NCBI GenBank assembly: GCA_964633725.1
Contig: CAZWHY010000005.1
Coordinates: forward strand, 1 to 64,000
DNA length: 64,000 nucleotides
Source of the DNA: Berkiella_A sp964633725
GTDB lineage: Bacteria > Pseudomonadota > Gammaproteobacteria > Berkiellales > Berkiellaceae
Direction: 5' to 3'
A program made the position numbers and the translations under genes. Under the pieces are notes generated by a model. The model was not told the origin of the DNA and did not search any database. It saw only the letters and a list, made by a program, of their open reading frames with translations. Shown one piece after another: positions 25,869 through 36,077 of the stretch. Each line of letters opens with the position of its first letter. Within the stretch, counting starts at the first letter, position 1.

Positions 25869-27197
25869 TTAAAAAGACTCAATTCGTAGTTTAACAATAG
25901 GCATATTAATACCTCGAAAATTTTGCATCTCTTCAATCGCATCATCTATCTCTCCTTCACGTGTGAGATGCGTCATGATCACAACTGGCACATGACCAGA
26001 TAAATCTTCCCCCACTAAATCACTACCTGCTGGCTCGTTTTGAATAATGGATTGTATACTGACTCGGCGTTTTCCTAATGCTTGTGTCACTTGTGCCAAG
26101 ATACCAGGCTCATCATCCGCCATCAATCTTATATAGTAATGACTTTGAATATCTGAATTGGGCAAAATAGTGGTATCAGATAAAGCATGAGATTGAAATG
26201 CCAAATAAGGCACTCTGGCTTCTTTGGCAACATTCATGTTTCTAACCACATCTATTAAATCTGCCAATACGCTAGAAGCCGTTGCATCGCCCCCGGCTCC
26301 AGCACCATAATACAACGTAGGGCCTACCGCATTGGCATGAATCGCCACGGCATTCATAACGCCTTTTACTTGGGATAACAAACTTTGTTGTGAAACTAAG
26401 GTTGGGTGCACTCGTAATTCAATACCTGATTCTAGCCGTTTCGCAATACCCAAATGTTTAATATCATAGCCTAATTGATTCGCATACTGAATATCCATAG
26501 GCTCTAAGCTGGATATGCCTTCTTTCATCACTTTAGAAAACTGTAAGGGTATCCCAAAAGCAATCGATGCTAAAATGGTTAATTTATGCGCAGCATCTAC
26601 CCCGTCAATATCAAAACTAGGGTCAGATTCCGCATAGCCCTTGTCTTGAGCCGATTGCAGCGCAGTTGGAAAATCCCAACCTAAATCCGTCATCTGGCTC
26701 AGTATATAATTACTGGTACCATTAATAATCCCCGCTAATGAATCAATACGGTTGCCGCCTAGCCCTTCTCGAATGGTTTTAATAATGGGAATACCACCCG
26801 CAACCGCCCCTTCAAAAGCAACCGTTACACCTTGTGCTTCCGCTCGATGAAAGATTTCATTTCCATGCTCTGCTATCAAAGCTTTATTGGCTGTAACAAC
26901 GTGCTTTTTTTGCTGAATCGCTAATAAGATGAGTTCTTTTGCTTCCTCTTCCCCGCCCATAAGCTCAACCACAATATCGACCTTTGGATCAGAAACCAAC
27001 GCAAATGAATCGGTTGTCACCGAAATTCCAGTCAAATCACAATCTCGTTGTTTGCTTGTATCCCTAACGGACACACCATATATTTTTAAATCCCGCCCCG
27101 CACGTCGGCTAATCTCATGGGTGTTTTTTTGTAAAACTCTTAGCGTGCCCGAGCCAACCGTGCCCAAGCCTAAAATGGCAATATTAACCGGTTCCAA
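25869..27197 (-). CDS. hom: Homoserine dehydrogenase
   Basis: This enzyme reduces aspartate semialdehyde to homoserine with NAD(P)H. The product has the Rossmann NAILGLGTVGSGT-type start, the substrate loop GGIPIIKTIREGLGGNRI (about residues 147-164), NGTSNYIL and ESDPSFDIDGVDAAHKL (about residue 196), and a C-terminal ACT domain, which in this monofunctional class confers threonine feedback. The frame begins with an ATG at 27212, but AGGAG seven bases before a TTG at 27197 is the better site, giving 442 residues and a smaller overlap with the alaC-like gene. Confidence 0.93.
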   Translation of the reverse strand: MEPVNIAILGLGTVGSGTLRVLQKNTHEISRRAGRDLKIYGVSVRDTSKQRDCDLTGISVTTDSFALVSDPKVDIVVELMGGEEEAKELILLAIQQKKHVVTANKALIAEHGNEIFHRAEAQGVTVAFEGAVAGGIPIIKTIREGLGGNRIDSLAGIINGTSNYILSQMTDLGWDFPTALQSAQDKGYAESDPSFDIDGVDAAHKLTILASIAFGIPLQFSKVMKEGISSLEPMDIQYANQLGYDIKHLGIAKRLESGIELRVHPTLVSQQSLLSQVKGVMNAVAIHANAVGPTLYYGAGAGGDATASSVLADLIDVVRNMNVAKEARVPYLAFQSHALSDTTILPNSDIQSHYYIRLMADDEPGILAQVTQALGKRRVSIQSIIQNEPAGSDLVGEDLSGHVPVVIMTHLTREGEIDDAIEEMQNFRGINMPIVKLRIESF

Positions 27198-28389
27198 ATT
27201 TTTTCTCCTCAACTATTTTCGGTAATTTATCGAGTGTATTCGCAATGCGTTTTAATGCTTCTTTTACATGAATTTCATCTTCAATTAAAGCAAAACGTAC
27301 AAATTGATCGCCCGCTTGCCCAAATCCTATACCCGGCGATACCGCAACATGAGCCTCTTGAATCAACATTTTGGTAAAGGTAAAAGAATCTAGTGTCTTA
27401 TAACCTTTGGGAATAGCGGCCCAAATAAACATGGTGGATAATGGCTTATTCACTGTCCAACCAATATTGTTTAAACCCTTGTGTAAAATATCTCTTCTTT
27501 TTTGATATAAATGACAAATTTGCTTGGCAGCATTGTCCCCATCATTCAACGCTTTTGCCGCAGCAACTTGTATAGGGGTAAACATACCGTAATCATAATA
27601 AGACTTGAGTTTAATTAAAGCACCGACCAATTCATGGTTCCCATATACAAAGCCTACACGCCATCCTGGCATATTATAAGATTTAGAAAGCGAAAACACT
27701 TCGACGGCAACTTCTTTTGCGCCTTTGACTTGCAATATAGACGGTGCTTGGTATCCATCAAAACAAATATCTGCATAAGCCAAGTCATGTATCACCCATA
27801 CATTGTGTTTTTTGGCTAAAGCAATAATCGCTTCAAAAAAATCTAAATCAACACATGCGCCGGTGGGATTAGAAGGAAAATTTAATAACAAAACTTTAAT
27901 ATCTTGCTTTTCAATTTGTGTTTTAATATTTTCAAATGTTTTAGATTGATCTGTCTCTACTTGAAAATAGTGAACATCACATTCAGCAATCTCAAAAGCA
28001 TGTGAGTGAATCGGATAGCAAGGTGTCGGCACTAAAACTTTATCGCCCGCACTCGTAATCGCCAAGACCAAGTGTGCGATACCCTCTTTGGCGCCAATCG
28101 TTGCCACAACTTCATTCTGAATTTGCAATGATACATTAAACCGACGCATCGCCCAATCACAAAAAGCATTCAATAAATGATCTATACCTTTAGATTTAGA
28201 ATAACGATGTGTTTCCTCACGCTGAGCGGTTTGTATCAGGGTATCAACAATAAATGTCGGGGTTCCAACATCCGGGTTACCTAGGCTAAAGTCAATCACA
28301 TCATGACCTTGTTCACGAGTTTCCTCTATTAGCTGACCAACCAAATTAAATACATACTGCGGTAATCGTTCTATACGTTTAAACTTCAT
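27184..28389 (-). CDS. alaC: Alanine-type aminotransferase (AlaC-like)
   Basis: This class I PLP aminotransferase probably makes alanine from pyruvate and glutamate. The 401-residue product has the PLP lysine in FSLSKSYNMPGWRVGF (about residue 236), the LNFPSNPTGA motif (about residue 169), HDLAYADICFD (about residue 200) and FVRFALIEDE near the end, a pattern typical of AlaC/YfdZ. It is placed just before hom with a small overlap, a known order in many gammaproteobacteria where it may supply or balance aspartate-family amino acids. Related LL-DAP aminotransferases look similar, so the exact substrate is inferred. Confidence 0.85.
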   Translation of the reverse strand: MKFKRIERLPQYVFNLVGQLIEETREQGHDVIDFSLGNPDVGTPTFIVDTLIQTAQREETHRYSKSKGIDHLLNAFCDWAMRRFNVSLQIQNEVVATIGAKEGIAHLVLAITSAGDKVLVPTPCYPIHSHAFEIAECDVHYFQVETDQSKTFENIKTQIEKQDIKVLLLNFPSNPTGACVDLDFFEAIIALAKKHNVWVIHDLAYADICFDGYQAPSILQVKGAKEVAVEVFSLSKSYNMPGWRVGFVYGNHELVGALIKLKSYYDYGMFTPIQVAAAKALNDGDNAAKQICHLYQKRRDILHKGLNNIGWTVNKPLSTMFIWAAIPKGYKTLDSFTFTKMLIQEAHVAVSPGIGFGQAGDQFVRFALIEDEIHVKEALKRIANTLDKLPKIVEEKKFGTG

Positions 28390-28544
28390 ATATCTTAATC
28401 TTCCCTTGGATATGTGTTAATTTTAACTCTTGGGCTATTAATCGCCCTGGCATTTGGTGACTTGACAGACTAAACCTGTTTTATTAGCAACCCCTCATAC
28501 CCGTATAGTATAATGCAAAATTATCATCACTATCCAAAGATTTA

Positions 28545-28916
28545 ATGAATATCCAACAAGACAACAACACAGCCGAATTCACAATCCAGCGTTATCAACC
28601 CGGTGAAATCTGGGTAAATCAACAATGCTACCAACAAAGCATTCTTGTAAGCCATACTGGGTTTCAGACCTGCTGGGCACCCCAAAATTTTTCAGAGCTT
28701 CAACTAATTCATTTCCAAGATATTTTAGAGAAACGCCCAGAAATTTTCATCTTAGGAACAGGCGCAAAGCTACATTTTCCGCCACAGGATTGGTTGCGCC
28801 CATTTTATGAGCAAGGTATTGGCATAGAGATAATGGATTCTCTACGGGCTGTATATACTTATGCTATTTTGAGTTCAGAAGACAGAAACGTCGCTGCAGG
28901 CATTTTGATTCGATAA
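28545..28916 (+). CDS. Mth938-like (DUF498) domain protein
   Basis: This is a 123-residue soluble protein with the compact Mth938 fold signs: PGEIWVNQQCYQQSILVS near residue 19, FILGTGAKLHFPP (about residue 65) and a closing GIGIEIMDSLRAVYTYAILS segment. The same fold is in human NDUFAF3, an assembly factor of respiratory complex I. The bacterial role is not known. It is a single gene divergent from alaC. The next gene (convergent) ends one base after its stop. Confidence 0.85.
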   Translation: MNIQQDNNTAEFTIQRYQPGEIWVNQQCYQQSILVSHTGFQTCWAPQNFSELQLIHFQDILEKRPEIFILGTGAKLHFPPQDWLRPFYEQGIGIEIMDSLRAVYTYAILSSEDRNVAAGILIR

Positions 28917-30011
28917 CTATTTTTGTTTGGTATATATTGTTTTTTTCAAAGCGATTTGATTTAAAAACATCAAACCTAGATCACAGTGCGAACAAGCTTG
29001 TCGTAATTTTGTGCGAGCTTGCTTAGACTTATCGAATAAATTTCTAGAACATCTAGATTCTGTATTCGTACTAAACCGTATAGACTCCAACCCACTATAT
29101 ATAGAATGCAAAGCGCTTAATGCTTCCTCCACACACTCATCAATGTTTTCAACTGCTAAAATCAAGGATTCTATATCATCTGAAATATTCTTAAGTGTGT
29201 TATTAATAACAGATTTTCTGGATACCACGTAACATTTTTTTAACTCTAGATAAATCTCAACTGTTTCTTTCACAAATTGACCATATAGTGGATTGGTCAT
29301 TAATTCTACTTTTTTCATTAATTCAGATTCGGATTCATTGCCCTGTCCTCTAACAAAGCTGTCTCTTTCTGCTATTTCGTAGTGTCCCTCAAAACTTGAA
29401 GAATGAAATCTAGGTACGTTTGATTGGGCAGAGAATCTATCTGAAAACAAGGTCTCAAGCTCAAATAATGCATTCAAAGTGTCTGTTTGTGCACAAAATT
29501 GATTATATCGACGCATATGACTAGACAATTCAGCGGCATTTAGTTCCAAGGTATTGACCATCATAAAAAACTTGTTATTCTGAATCAGACTCAGAACCCC
29601 TCTAGACTCCACAACATCAATTATGGTTACAATAACCTGTTGACACTTATGCATCGAATCCAGAATAGGTTGAAGAACATCCTCTTGCGACATATTATCT
29701 GTTTCAGACAATTGATTTAATCGGTACTGAAAGTGGTACGCTTGCTCACGAATTTGAATTAAACTCCTGCTCACATGGAACAGGCAAGTCTGCGCCTGTA
29801 GAGGCGCCTCCCTCATCCCTGCTTTTGCAATCAACATGAGATTTTGCAAACGGTCAACATGCTGAAATAATTTTTGTAACTGCACAAAACCGACAGACTT
29901 AGCAAATGACCGTGTATTTTCACATTTGTCATTTTTACGCCTAAAAATTTGGGCACTTGCACGTTGCAAGTAAGTAATCCAGTTTTTTAGCTGTTTTTTC
30001 CCCAGTACCAT
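28917..30011 (-). CDS. Orphan helical protein, 364 aa
   Basis: I do not recognise this protein. It has a basic N-terminus (KNWITYLQRASAQIFRRKND), no signal peptide and no clear membrane segment. It is predicted by eye to be largely helical, with Leu/Gln-rich stretches and charged turns. It contains an unusual number of cysteines toward the end (KLRQACSHCDLG). It is divergent from the giant orphan gene at 30342 across a 330-bp AT-rich spacer and convergent with the Mth938-like gene. A link to the neighbouring orphan pair is possible but unproven. Confidence 0.7.
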   Translation of the reverse strand: MVLGKKQLKNWITYLQRASAQIFRRKNDKCENTRSFAKSVGFVQLQKLFQHVDRLQNLMLIAKAGMREAPLQAQTCLFHVSRSLIQIREQAYHFQYRLNQLSETDNMSQEDVLQPILDSMHKCQQVIVTIIDVVESRGVLSLIQNNKFFMMVNTLELNAAELSSHMRRYNQFCAQTDTLNALFELETLFSDRFSAQSNVPRFHSSSFEGHYEIAERDSFVRGQGNESESELMKKVELMTNPLYGQFVKETVEIYLELKKCYVVSRKSVINNTLKNISDDIESLILAVENIDECVEEALSALHSIYSGLESIRFSTNTESRCSRNLFDKSKQARTKLRQACSHCDLGLMFLNQIALKKTIYTKQK

Positions 30012-30341
30012 GTACTACACCTGTATTCATCCATAACATACACAATGATGTTATTTTGTCTTCTCCATATTTTATTTGACCACATGTAGCAACATAAAAA
30101 CAAGAATAACAAAGACATACAACCTAACACTTCAAACACAGGTCATCTCACTTAAAGCTCGCAACAGTCTACATTCACATACAAAAAATATAATCTTAAA
30201 AAAACATTCAAAAACCCAAATATTTTCTAAACTTTTTGTTGAGTTTATAGGACTAATTAGAAAGAACGTTAAGAGCATTACCGTGCATGCTCACGATTTA
30301 TCGTCATTATATTAAAATTTCTAAAACCCTAAGGGTCCGTT
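30012..30341. promoter_or_regulatory. Divergent promoter spacer, AT-rich
   Basis: No supported gene lies in these 330 bases; the 79-codon frame inside starts with TTG, has no ribosome site and looks random. The spacer must contain the promoters of the two divergent orphan genes. AAGGGTC about ten bases before the ATG at 30342 can serve as its ribosome site. Confidence 0.4.
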
Positions 30342-33300
30342 ATGACATCGAATAGTAAAACTTTAAAGTCAAAAAAAGCAAAGAAAAAAACGAAAGCCCC
30401 AATTTCGCCGAGTATTAGAAAAGCACTAGCAGAAAGGAATGCCTCAAAACAAAATAAAACAACCTCCATACATACCCTTGACCTGCCCATAAACAATGCT
30501 AGTATTCAAGCCGCTCTAAACCAAACGAAAGTTGCAAACTTAATTACCAAAAGTGCAATCTCACCATTCTCTGAACTAACCAGCATAGTCTCCTTGCTTG
30601 ATGAGAAACCAGATGGTAATCAAATTGACGAGATACTCAACATATTAGAAAGTCATGTCAACGCTCAATCCAATGACCTAGCATACCGTTGCATGCGCTC
30701 TGTCTTTGACCACTGCCCGCTCATCACACCGGAAGATATAAGTCTTTCTTTTAGTCAACAAAGTTCTATTGAACTGCTCGCAAGACTTTATCATGCGAAT
30801 TTTACCAAAAAAATCATAAAATACGCCAATACCTTTATTCAGGAAAAAAACCTGCATGAATTTTATGCCGCTCATAGCCAAGAAATACAGCGAGACTATA
30901 TTTTACATTTAAAAGAATATTATACATTTAGTCAAAACATTATGACGGTTATTCAAAATGAAGCACTGAGCATCCCACTATCAGAAAAACACATCGCTCA
31001 AACCAAGCAAAGCATCATCGCACTTGAAACAGAGCTTAATATGCTTGAAGATAATGCAAAATATTATCTACATGACAAAATACACACGCTATTTGTTGCG
31101 CTAATACAGAGCTCACAATCAAGGATCGATGAGCTTACACAGTCATCATCTGCCGAAGATAGTAGCCTTTTCCAATTTATCCAAAATGTAGATGAATTCG
31201 ACTTTGACATTCTTTTACCACAAAGTTTAATATATATTTTAATAGATGAATTACAAACTCACAAAGGGGCGCTCACCCAATTGTTGAACAGTGTCTCCCA
31301 ACAGCAATATGATTTCTTGAATTCTATCTCTAATCGAAAAATTGGTTTTGAAGATGAAAAACGACTCATAGATTCACTCAGCCCCGATGTTTTAAACGCA
31401 CACTTAAACTCTCACAAAGACTACCAACTTATTATAAATCTCATTGAAAAGGCCACAATTAAGGTTGAGGATTTTCAAAAATGCTTGCCCATTATAAATC
31501 AATTAATAACACTCTCAGACTATATGACAGAAAATAACAAAATCATTTCTGATATGGTGCAACAAACCCGAGACCATAACTTCTCTCAAATAGAACAACT
31601 AGAAGCAATACTAGAAGCCTTTAATGACATACGCATTGTCTACGATCAATACATGGAAGAGATCCAAGAGGCGTTATCCAGTGCCGATACAATGACCCAA
31701 ATACTATATGATATAAAAAATGCGCATATATCAAAAATAAATAGCATCTTTGAATTACGCCCTAAAGATCTTATAGAAAGCTTTAACATTAATAATATCA
31801 ACTCAAATGTCCCTAACATACAAGTCAGAGAGACTGCCAATACAATAACACCCATTGATACACTTCAATTGCCCAACCAGGATACAAAAACACCTCACTA
31901 CCCAGAAGCTGAGATAACCGGCAACGAAACCCTCCCCCCTGCTGAAAACAAAACCGTTAAATCTGCCCCCCCCATCTCAGAATGGGATTTTGACAATGCA
32001 AAAAATCTTACCAACCATATTAATGCATTTTTAAGCAACATTAACACATTCAACGATGCTTTATGTCAATGTCAATCTAACGACAACGAGTTAGCTGACG
32101 CTATTTATGCCCTAAAAAGGACCTTTGCATTAAAACAAAACTCATATAGACGCTTATTATCGAAAAAATCTCTACCTGAAACAATCAGCAAAAACACCCC
32201 CATCACAGAGCAATCCTTGTTGGTCTATATGCAAATTATTGATGAATTTTGTTCGTTTGGCTCAAGAGGTGCTTTAAGGCTGTTTTTCATACAAAACAAC
32301 ATACCACAATTACCCAAAATACCTAAAATAGACGTTTTAGCCAACATAGAGGATAGCTTACACAAAATCCCCAAAGAGTTAAAAAGTCCTGATTTCTTAG
32401 CAAGAGAACATAAAATAAAAAAACGATTTAAAAATGTCAGACAGATTGCCCATACAAATAATAATTTGGCCGTCATCCTCCAAGGTGAACTACTACATAA
32501 CTCAATAGATGCCATAAAAAGACTTTTACCACAAGATATTGAACAACAAATATCAGCCCTATATTCTCACGCCATTCTATTAAAAACAAAAGAAATAGAG
32601 CCACTACAGTCTCAAAGAAATAATATCGCCAAAAATACACCAGACAACAAATCCAACAAAGATCTTAGTGATCATAAACAACAATTACAAAACTGGAAGA
32701 ATTTATCCCCCTATTTCCAAACCGGACATATGAGTAAATATTTTTCAAAAATTGAGCATATGTTATCCCAATATCAATCTTTGGTGCAAAAATCAGCCAA
32801 ATTAAAACTAAAATATGGTCATACATTTGACGTCAAAGCATTAGTAAAATATGAACACTTTGCAAAACAATGTGACATTTTACATGGCATAATCATAAAG
32901 CAGCACCAAGAAACATTTCACCTCTTAGAATATATGTCACATATCGACAGTATTTCTCCAGAACTGATGATGCTGTTAGCACCATTTAAAAACCATACAT
33001 TTGCAATGGAACTGCAAAAGGCCAATATTTTATTACATTTAGAATATAAAAAAGATAGCACCCCATTAAAATCTTTCATCCTGCATTTTAAATTAGGACA
33101 GTTTTTTGCCAATAAAAACTCAGAAAAACAAACCCAGTTCACAAAAGCATTATGTATGGGAATGCACACATATTTCAAACCCAGCACTCTAATAGATATG
33201 ACAATAGCATCTTTTAACAATACAGCGCTCACTTGCGAACATAACAATGCGCTTATCTTTATTCGCACCATTATCAATATGGACATGAATAGTGAGTTAT

Positions 33301-34904
33301 TTCACTACAAAGGCATGGACAACAGTACATCAACCAAACTGCATCATTTTTTAAATCTTATTAAAGATGCGGAGCTAACGCCCATTGCCAATGAAATTAA
33401 ACATCTTATTATAGACAAAAAAAATAAAAATAAAGCAGAATATTACAATACGCTAAATCGTTTGGCGCTCAAAGCAACCCCTTATCTGTCAAAAGAAACT
33501 TTAAGCACAATGATATATGACTTAGTGTGCCAATTGGAAAACCTGCCAGAAGAACAACATGCTAATACCATTGCTGAGTTTAGAGATATCTTGCATTACA
33601 CGCACCCAAGCTATTTTGACACCAAAAACGATAATCTATTATCACCAGATACCGCGGTACAACTTTTCATCACCACCGCTAGAAAGCAGAACATCATTAC
33701 ATCCAATAATGCAATAGTCTCTGAATATCAAAATAAAAAACAAAGCACACAAACAACAGAGAAAAACATTCCATCCAGCATCCAAACTATTGCGCATATC
33801 TCTCACTTTAAAGAAATATTAATACGAATTGAAAATATGGCAAAATCAAGAGCACCGACTAAACAACAAGATATTTTTATCGATGAACTAATCGATATGA
33901 TTGAAAAAATATATCAACATGAAATGCTTAACATAGGCTCTACTGAACTAATATGCTCAGCATTAAATCTAGATTACATCAATGCCTCAGACAATCTATA
34001 CAAAACACCTGATTCGCTCCATATCAATAGAACCGAAGAATTTAACGTTAAATTAGACACTTTGTTTTCCGTTATAATATTTTTCGAATATCATAACGGT
34101 CTTATTTCACCTCGCAAAAAAATAAAAGAATGTGGAAATATTATTTATTTTTATGAACGCGTTTTAAATACCGCATTCAAGAATCATTCGTACAAAACTT
34201 TTGAAATCATTTATCATGTACTCACAAAAAGTCACGTCCTCCGATTGAGCCAAAATAATACAAATGCAACAGAAAACTTCACCACACTTTTCAAAAACAA
34301 GAAAAGATTGCTGGCTAAAATGATTAAAGAGCATAATGGCATCCCACTAATAGAAAAATCCAAACAAAAATTAATAGACTTAATTGAATCTCAAACTATT
34401 AGTTTACCTTCAAAATTTATTACCATTGGGCAAGAAGCCTTACAAGTAAATGATTACAAACAATTCAATTTTGCAAAACAAAAAAAACCTGAACTCAGCA
34501 TTAACTTGATCAATTTCATGAACAGCTACTTATCTGCCATTCTATCTAACTGTTATTATGCACCCTACGTACAAGACTATATTTTTGATGGGAAAATCAG
34601 CCCATCTGACCTACCTCAACTCTCACAAGAGATTAAACCTGAAGAAACCCCATCAGCCATTAGCATCACCGAATTCAAGAGTATTTCAGCCTTAATTAAT
34701 TATTTACATAATTGCTCAAATAAAGGCTGGGGGTACAACTTAATAGAAGATAACCCACAAGAAAAAATAATTGAATTTATGTCACAACACCTTGAGGGGG
34801 ACACCCATTCACCCACCACAGAGATGCCAGACTTTAATGAGTCAATGTCCATATTTAAATTATTTAACGAATTAGAGGCCAAAGATGATGTCAGACAACA
34901 CTGA
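30342..34904 (+). CDS. Giant orphan helical protein, 1520 aa
   Basis: I do not recognise this protein. It is Asn/Lys/Gln-rich and appears almost wholly alpha-helical with coiled-coil-like stretches, has no signal peptide and no membrane segment. Its N-terminus has a dense lysine patch (K6-T-L-K-S-K-K-A-K-K-K-T-K18) that resembles a nuclear-localisation signal. A Pro/Thr-rich linker at about residues 505-545 separates an N-terminal from a larger C-terminal half. Base composition is more AT-rich than the housekeeping genes nearby. It overlaps the next orphan gene by 20 bases, so the two are coupled. Large helical cytosolic orphans are common among secreted effectors of intracellular Legionellales, but no function is shown. 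Confidence 0.75.
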   Translation: MTSNSKTLKSKKAKKKTKAPISPSIRKALAERNASKQNKTTSIHTLDLPINNASIQAALNQTKVANLITKSAISPFSELTSIVSLLDEKPDGNQIDEILNILESHVNAQSNDLAYRCMRSVFDHCPLITPEDISLSFSQQSSIELLARLYHANFTKKIIKYANTFIQEKNLHEFYAAHSQEIQRDYILHLKEYYTFSQNIMTVIQNEALSIPLSEKHIAQTKQSIIALETELNMLEDNAKYYLHDKIHTLFVALIQSSQSRIDELTQSSSAEDSSLFQFIQNVDEFDFDILLPQSLIYILIDELQTHKGALTQLLNSVSQQQYDFLNSISNRKIGFEDEKRLIDSLSPDVLNAHLNSHKDYQLIINLIEKATIKVEDFQKCLPIINQLITLSDYMTENNKIISDMVQQTRDHNFSQIEQLEAILEAFNDIRIVYDQYMEEIQEALSSADTMTQILYDIKNAHISKINSIFELRPKDLIESFNINNINSNVPNIQVRETANTITPIDTLQLPNQDTKTPHYPEAEITGNETLPPAENKTVKSAPPISEWDFDNAKNLTNHINAFLSNINTFNDALCQCQSNDNELADAIYALKRTFALKQNSYRRLLSKKSLPETISKNTPITEQSLLVYMQIIDEFCSFGSRGALRLFFIQNNIPQLPKIPKIDVLANIEDSLHKIPKELKSPDFLAREHKIKKRFKNVRQIAHTNNNLAVILQGELLHNSIDAIKRLLPQDIEQQISALYSHAILLKTKEIEPLQSQRNNIAKNTPDNKSNKDLSDHKQQLQNWKNLSPYFQTGHMSKYFSKIEHMLSQYQSLVQKSAKLKLKYGHTFDVKALVKYEHFAKQCDILHGIIIKQHQETFHLLEYMSHIDSISPELMMLLAPFKNHTFAMELQKANILLHLEYKKDSTPLKSFILHFKLGQFFANKNSEKQTQFTKALCMGMHTYFKPSTLIDMTIASFNNTALTCEHNNALIFIRTIINMDMNSELFHYKGMDNSTSTKLHHFLNLIKDAELTPIANEIKHLIIDKKNKNKAEYYNTLNRLALKATPYLSKETLSTMIYDLVCQLENLPEEQHANTIAEFRDILHYTHPSYFDTKNDNLLSPDTAVQLFITTARKQNIITSNNAIVSEYQNKKQSTQTTEKNIPSSIQTIAHISHFKEILIRIENMAKSRAPTKQQDIFIDELIDMIEKIYQHEMLNIGSTELICSALNLDYINASDNLYKTPDSLHINRTEEFNVKLDTLFSVIIFFEYHNGLISPRKKIKECGNIIYFYERVLNTAFKNHSYKTFEIIYHVLTKSHVLRLSQNNTNATENFTTLFKNKKRLLAKMIKEHNGIPLIEKSKQKLIDLIESQTISLPSKFITIGQEALQVNDYKQFNFAKQKKPELSINLINFMNSYLSAILSNCYYAPYVQDYIFDGKISPSDLPQLSQEIKPEETPSAISITEFKSISALINYLHNCSNKGWGYNLIEDNPQEKIIEFMSQHLEGDTHSPTTEMPDFNESMSIFKLFNELEAKDDVRQH

Positions 34905-35979
34905 AAAATACAGTAGAGAAAAGGCAATACTGCTAGAAGCATTTCTGAACAGAATTACAAACCCAAATAATTCATTTACAGTGGAATCATTGGAGCTGCT
35001 CAAAGCGCAATATGAAGCACATCCTATTTTTGAAGAAAACCTGTACAAGCCTAAATTTTTCTCCCCCAAAGACCAAAAAAAGCTCTATCATCAAGCCCAA
35101 CGTCTAAAAAAATCAATTAACGCATCTATAACAGCGGCACACCACGAAGAATCTCACGATGTTGGCAGCGCCTTAACCAACTTGCTGGGGGCTGTCTTAG
35201 ATGGAGAAAGCCCTACACTTTTTTCAAAATCACATGAAGACAAATCAACTAACCTAGAACAAACACTAATGCAAAATGAATATTGGGTGGGACCAATGGA
35301 TCCTGAAAGTGTTGGTTTAAGTGATGCGTTTAAAACGTTATCTGAAACACAGAAATCGATTCTTGGCAAATTTTCATCATCAGAACTAAAATTACAATTT
35401 TTGAATGCATTCCCATGGGCAACAGGACTTAACAACTTAAAAAAGCTAGAAGAAGCAAAACCAAGTGATCATACCGATCTACTGGGATATGAACATCCGA
35501 TTGGCATAGAGTCTCAATTAGTGGCCATACAGTTTTTATTACTGGCATTTGACACTATGGGCAAACTCTCTGGACACAATGGAACATCCGTTCTCAAAAA
35601 CTATCCAGCCATTGATTCTGTAGTCACCAGTATAGAAGTACTACAAGCAGATCTAGAAAATGTTGAATACAGTCAAAGTCCAAGTTTTCTAGCAAAAACT
35701 CAAGAAACGGTTAAATCATTACAATATCAAAATAAACAACTTTATCTCCGTGCAAAACAAGAAAATAGCTTGGTGTCATCAAATGAAGCCGTTAATAATT
35801 TTTGTCATTTAAATGAACAGCTTATGTATATTATATTAGGGCTGACGATGGAGACCAGTATTTTATCTCCAGTAGAGCCGAGTGAAACAAACAAAGAACT
35901 TATTGAGAATAGCTTAGAAAATAACGCCTATTATGTAGAGCATCTACAACCTAGTATAAAAGCAAGACCCAATAGATAG
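34885..35979 (+). CDS. Orphan protein, 364 aa, coupled to the giant gene
   Basis: I do not recognise this protein. It starts within the end of the 1520-residue gene; GAGG six bases before the first of two adjacent ATG codons supports re-initiation. The product is acidic to neutral and helical, without signal peptide or membrane span. It has a short Pro-containing segment (NEYWVGPMDPESVG, about residue 130) and a C-terminus ending SIKARPNR. Tight coupling suggests it works with, or regulates, the giant product, for example as a chaperone or partner, but this is inference. Confidence 0.7.
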   Translation: MMSDNTEKYSREKAILLEAFLNRITNPNNSFTVESLELLKAQYEAHPIFEENLYKPKFFSPKDQKKLYHQAQRLKKSINASITAAHHEESHDVGSALTNLLGAVLDGESPTLFSKSHEDKSTNLEQTLMQNEYWVGPMDPESVGLSDAFKTLSETQKSILGKFSSSELKLQFLNAFPWATGLNNLKKLEEAKPSDHTDLLGYEHPIGIESQLVAIQFLLLAFDTMGKLSGHNGTSVLKNYPAIDSVVTSIEVLQADLENVEYSQSPSFLAKTQETVKSLQYQNKQLYLRAKQENSLVSSNEAVNNFCHLNEQLMYIILGLTMETSILSPVEPSETNKELIENSLENNAYYVEHLQPSIKARPNR

Positions 35980-36077
35980 GTAAAAAAATATAAGATTTTA
36001 GTCAAGATTTTAGCTTTTTCACTTCAATCTTGTATAATCAGGATATTTTTATACAATCAATATTGAATGGAGTTCTC

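Noticed and set aside
30076..30315. A 79-codon frame between the divergent orphan genes
   Set aside because: It starts with TTG, has no ribosome site, and its content looks like random AT-rich sequence.
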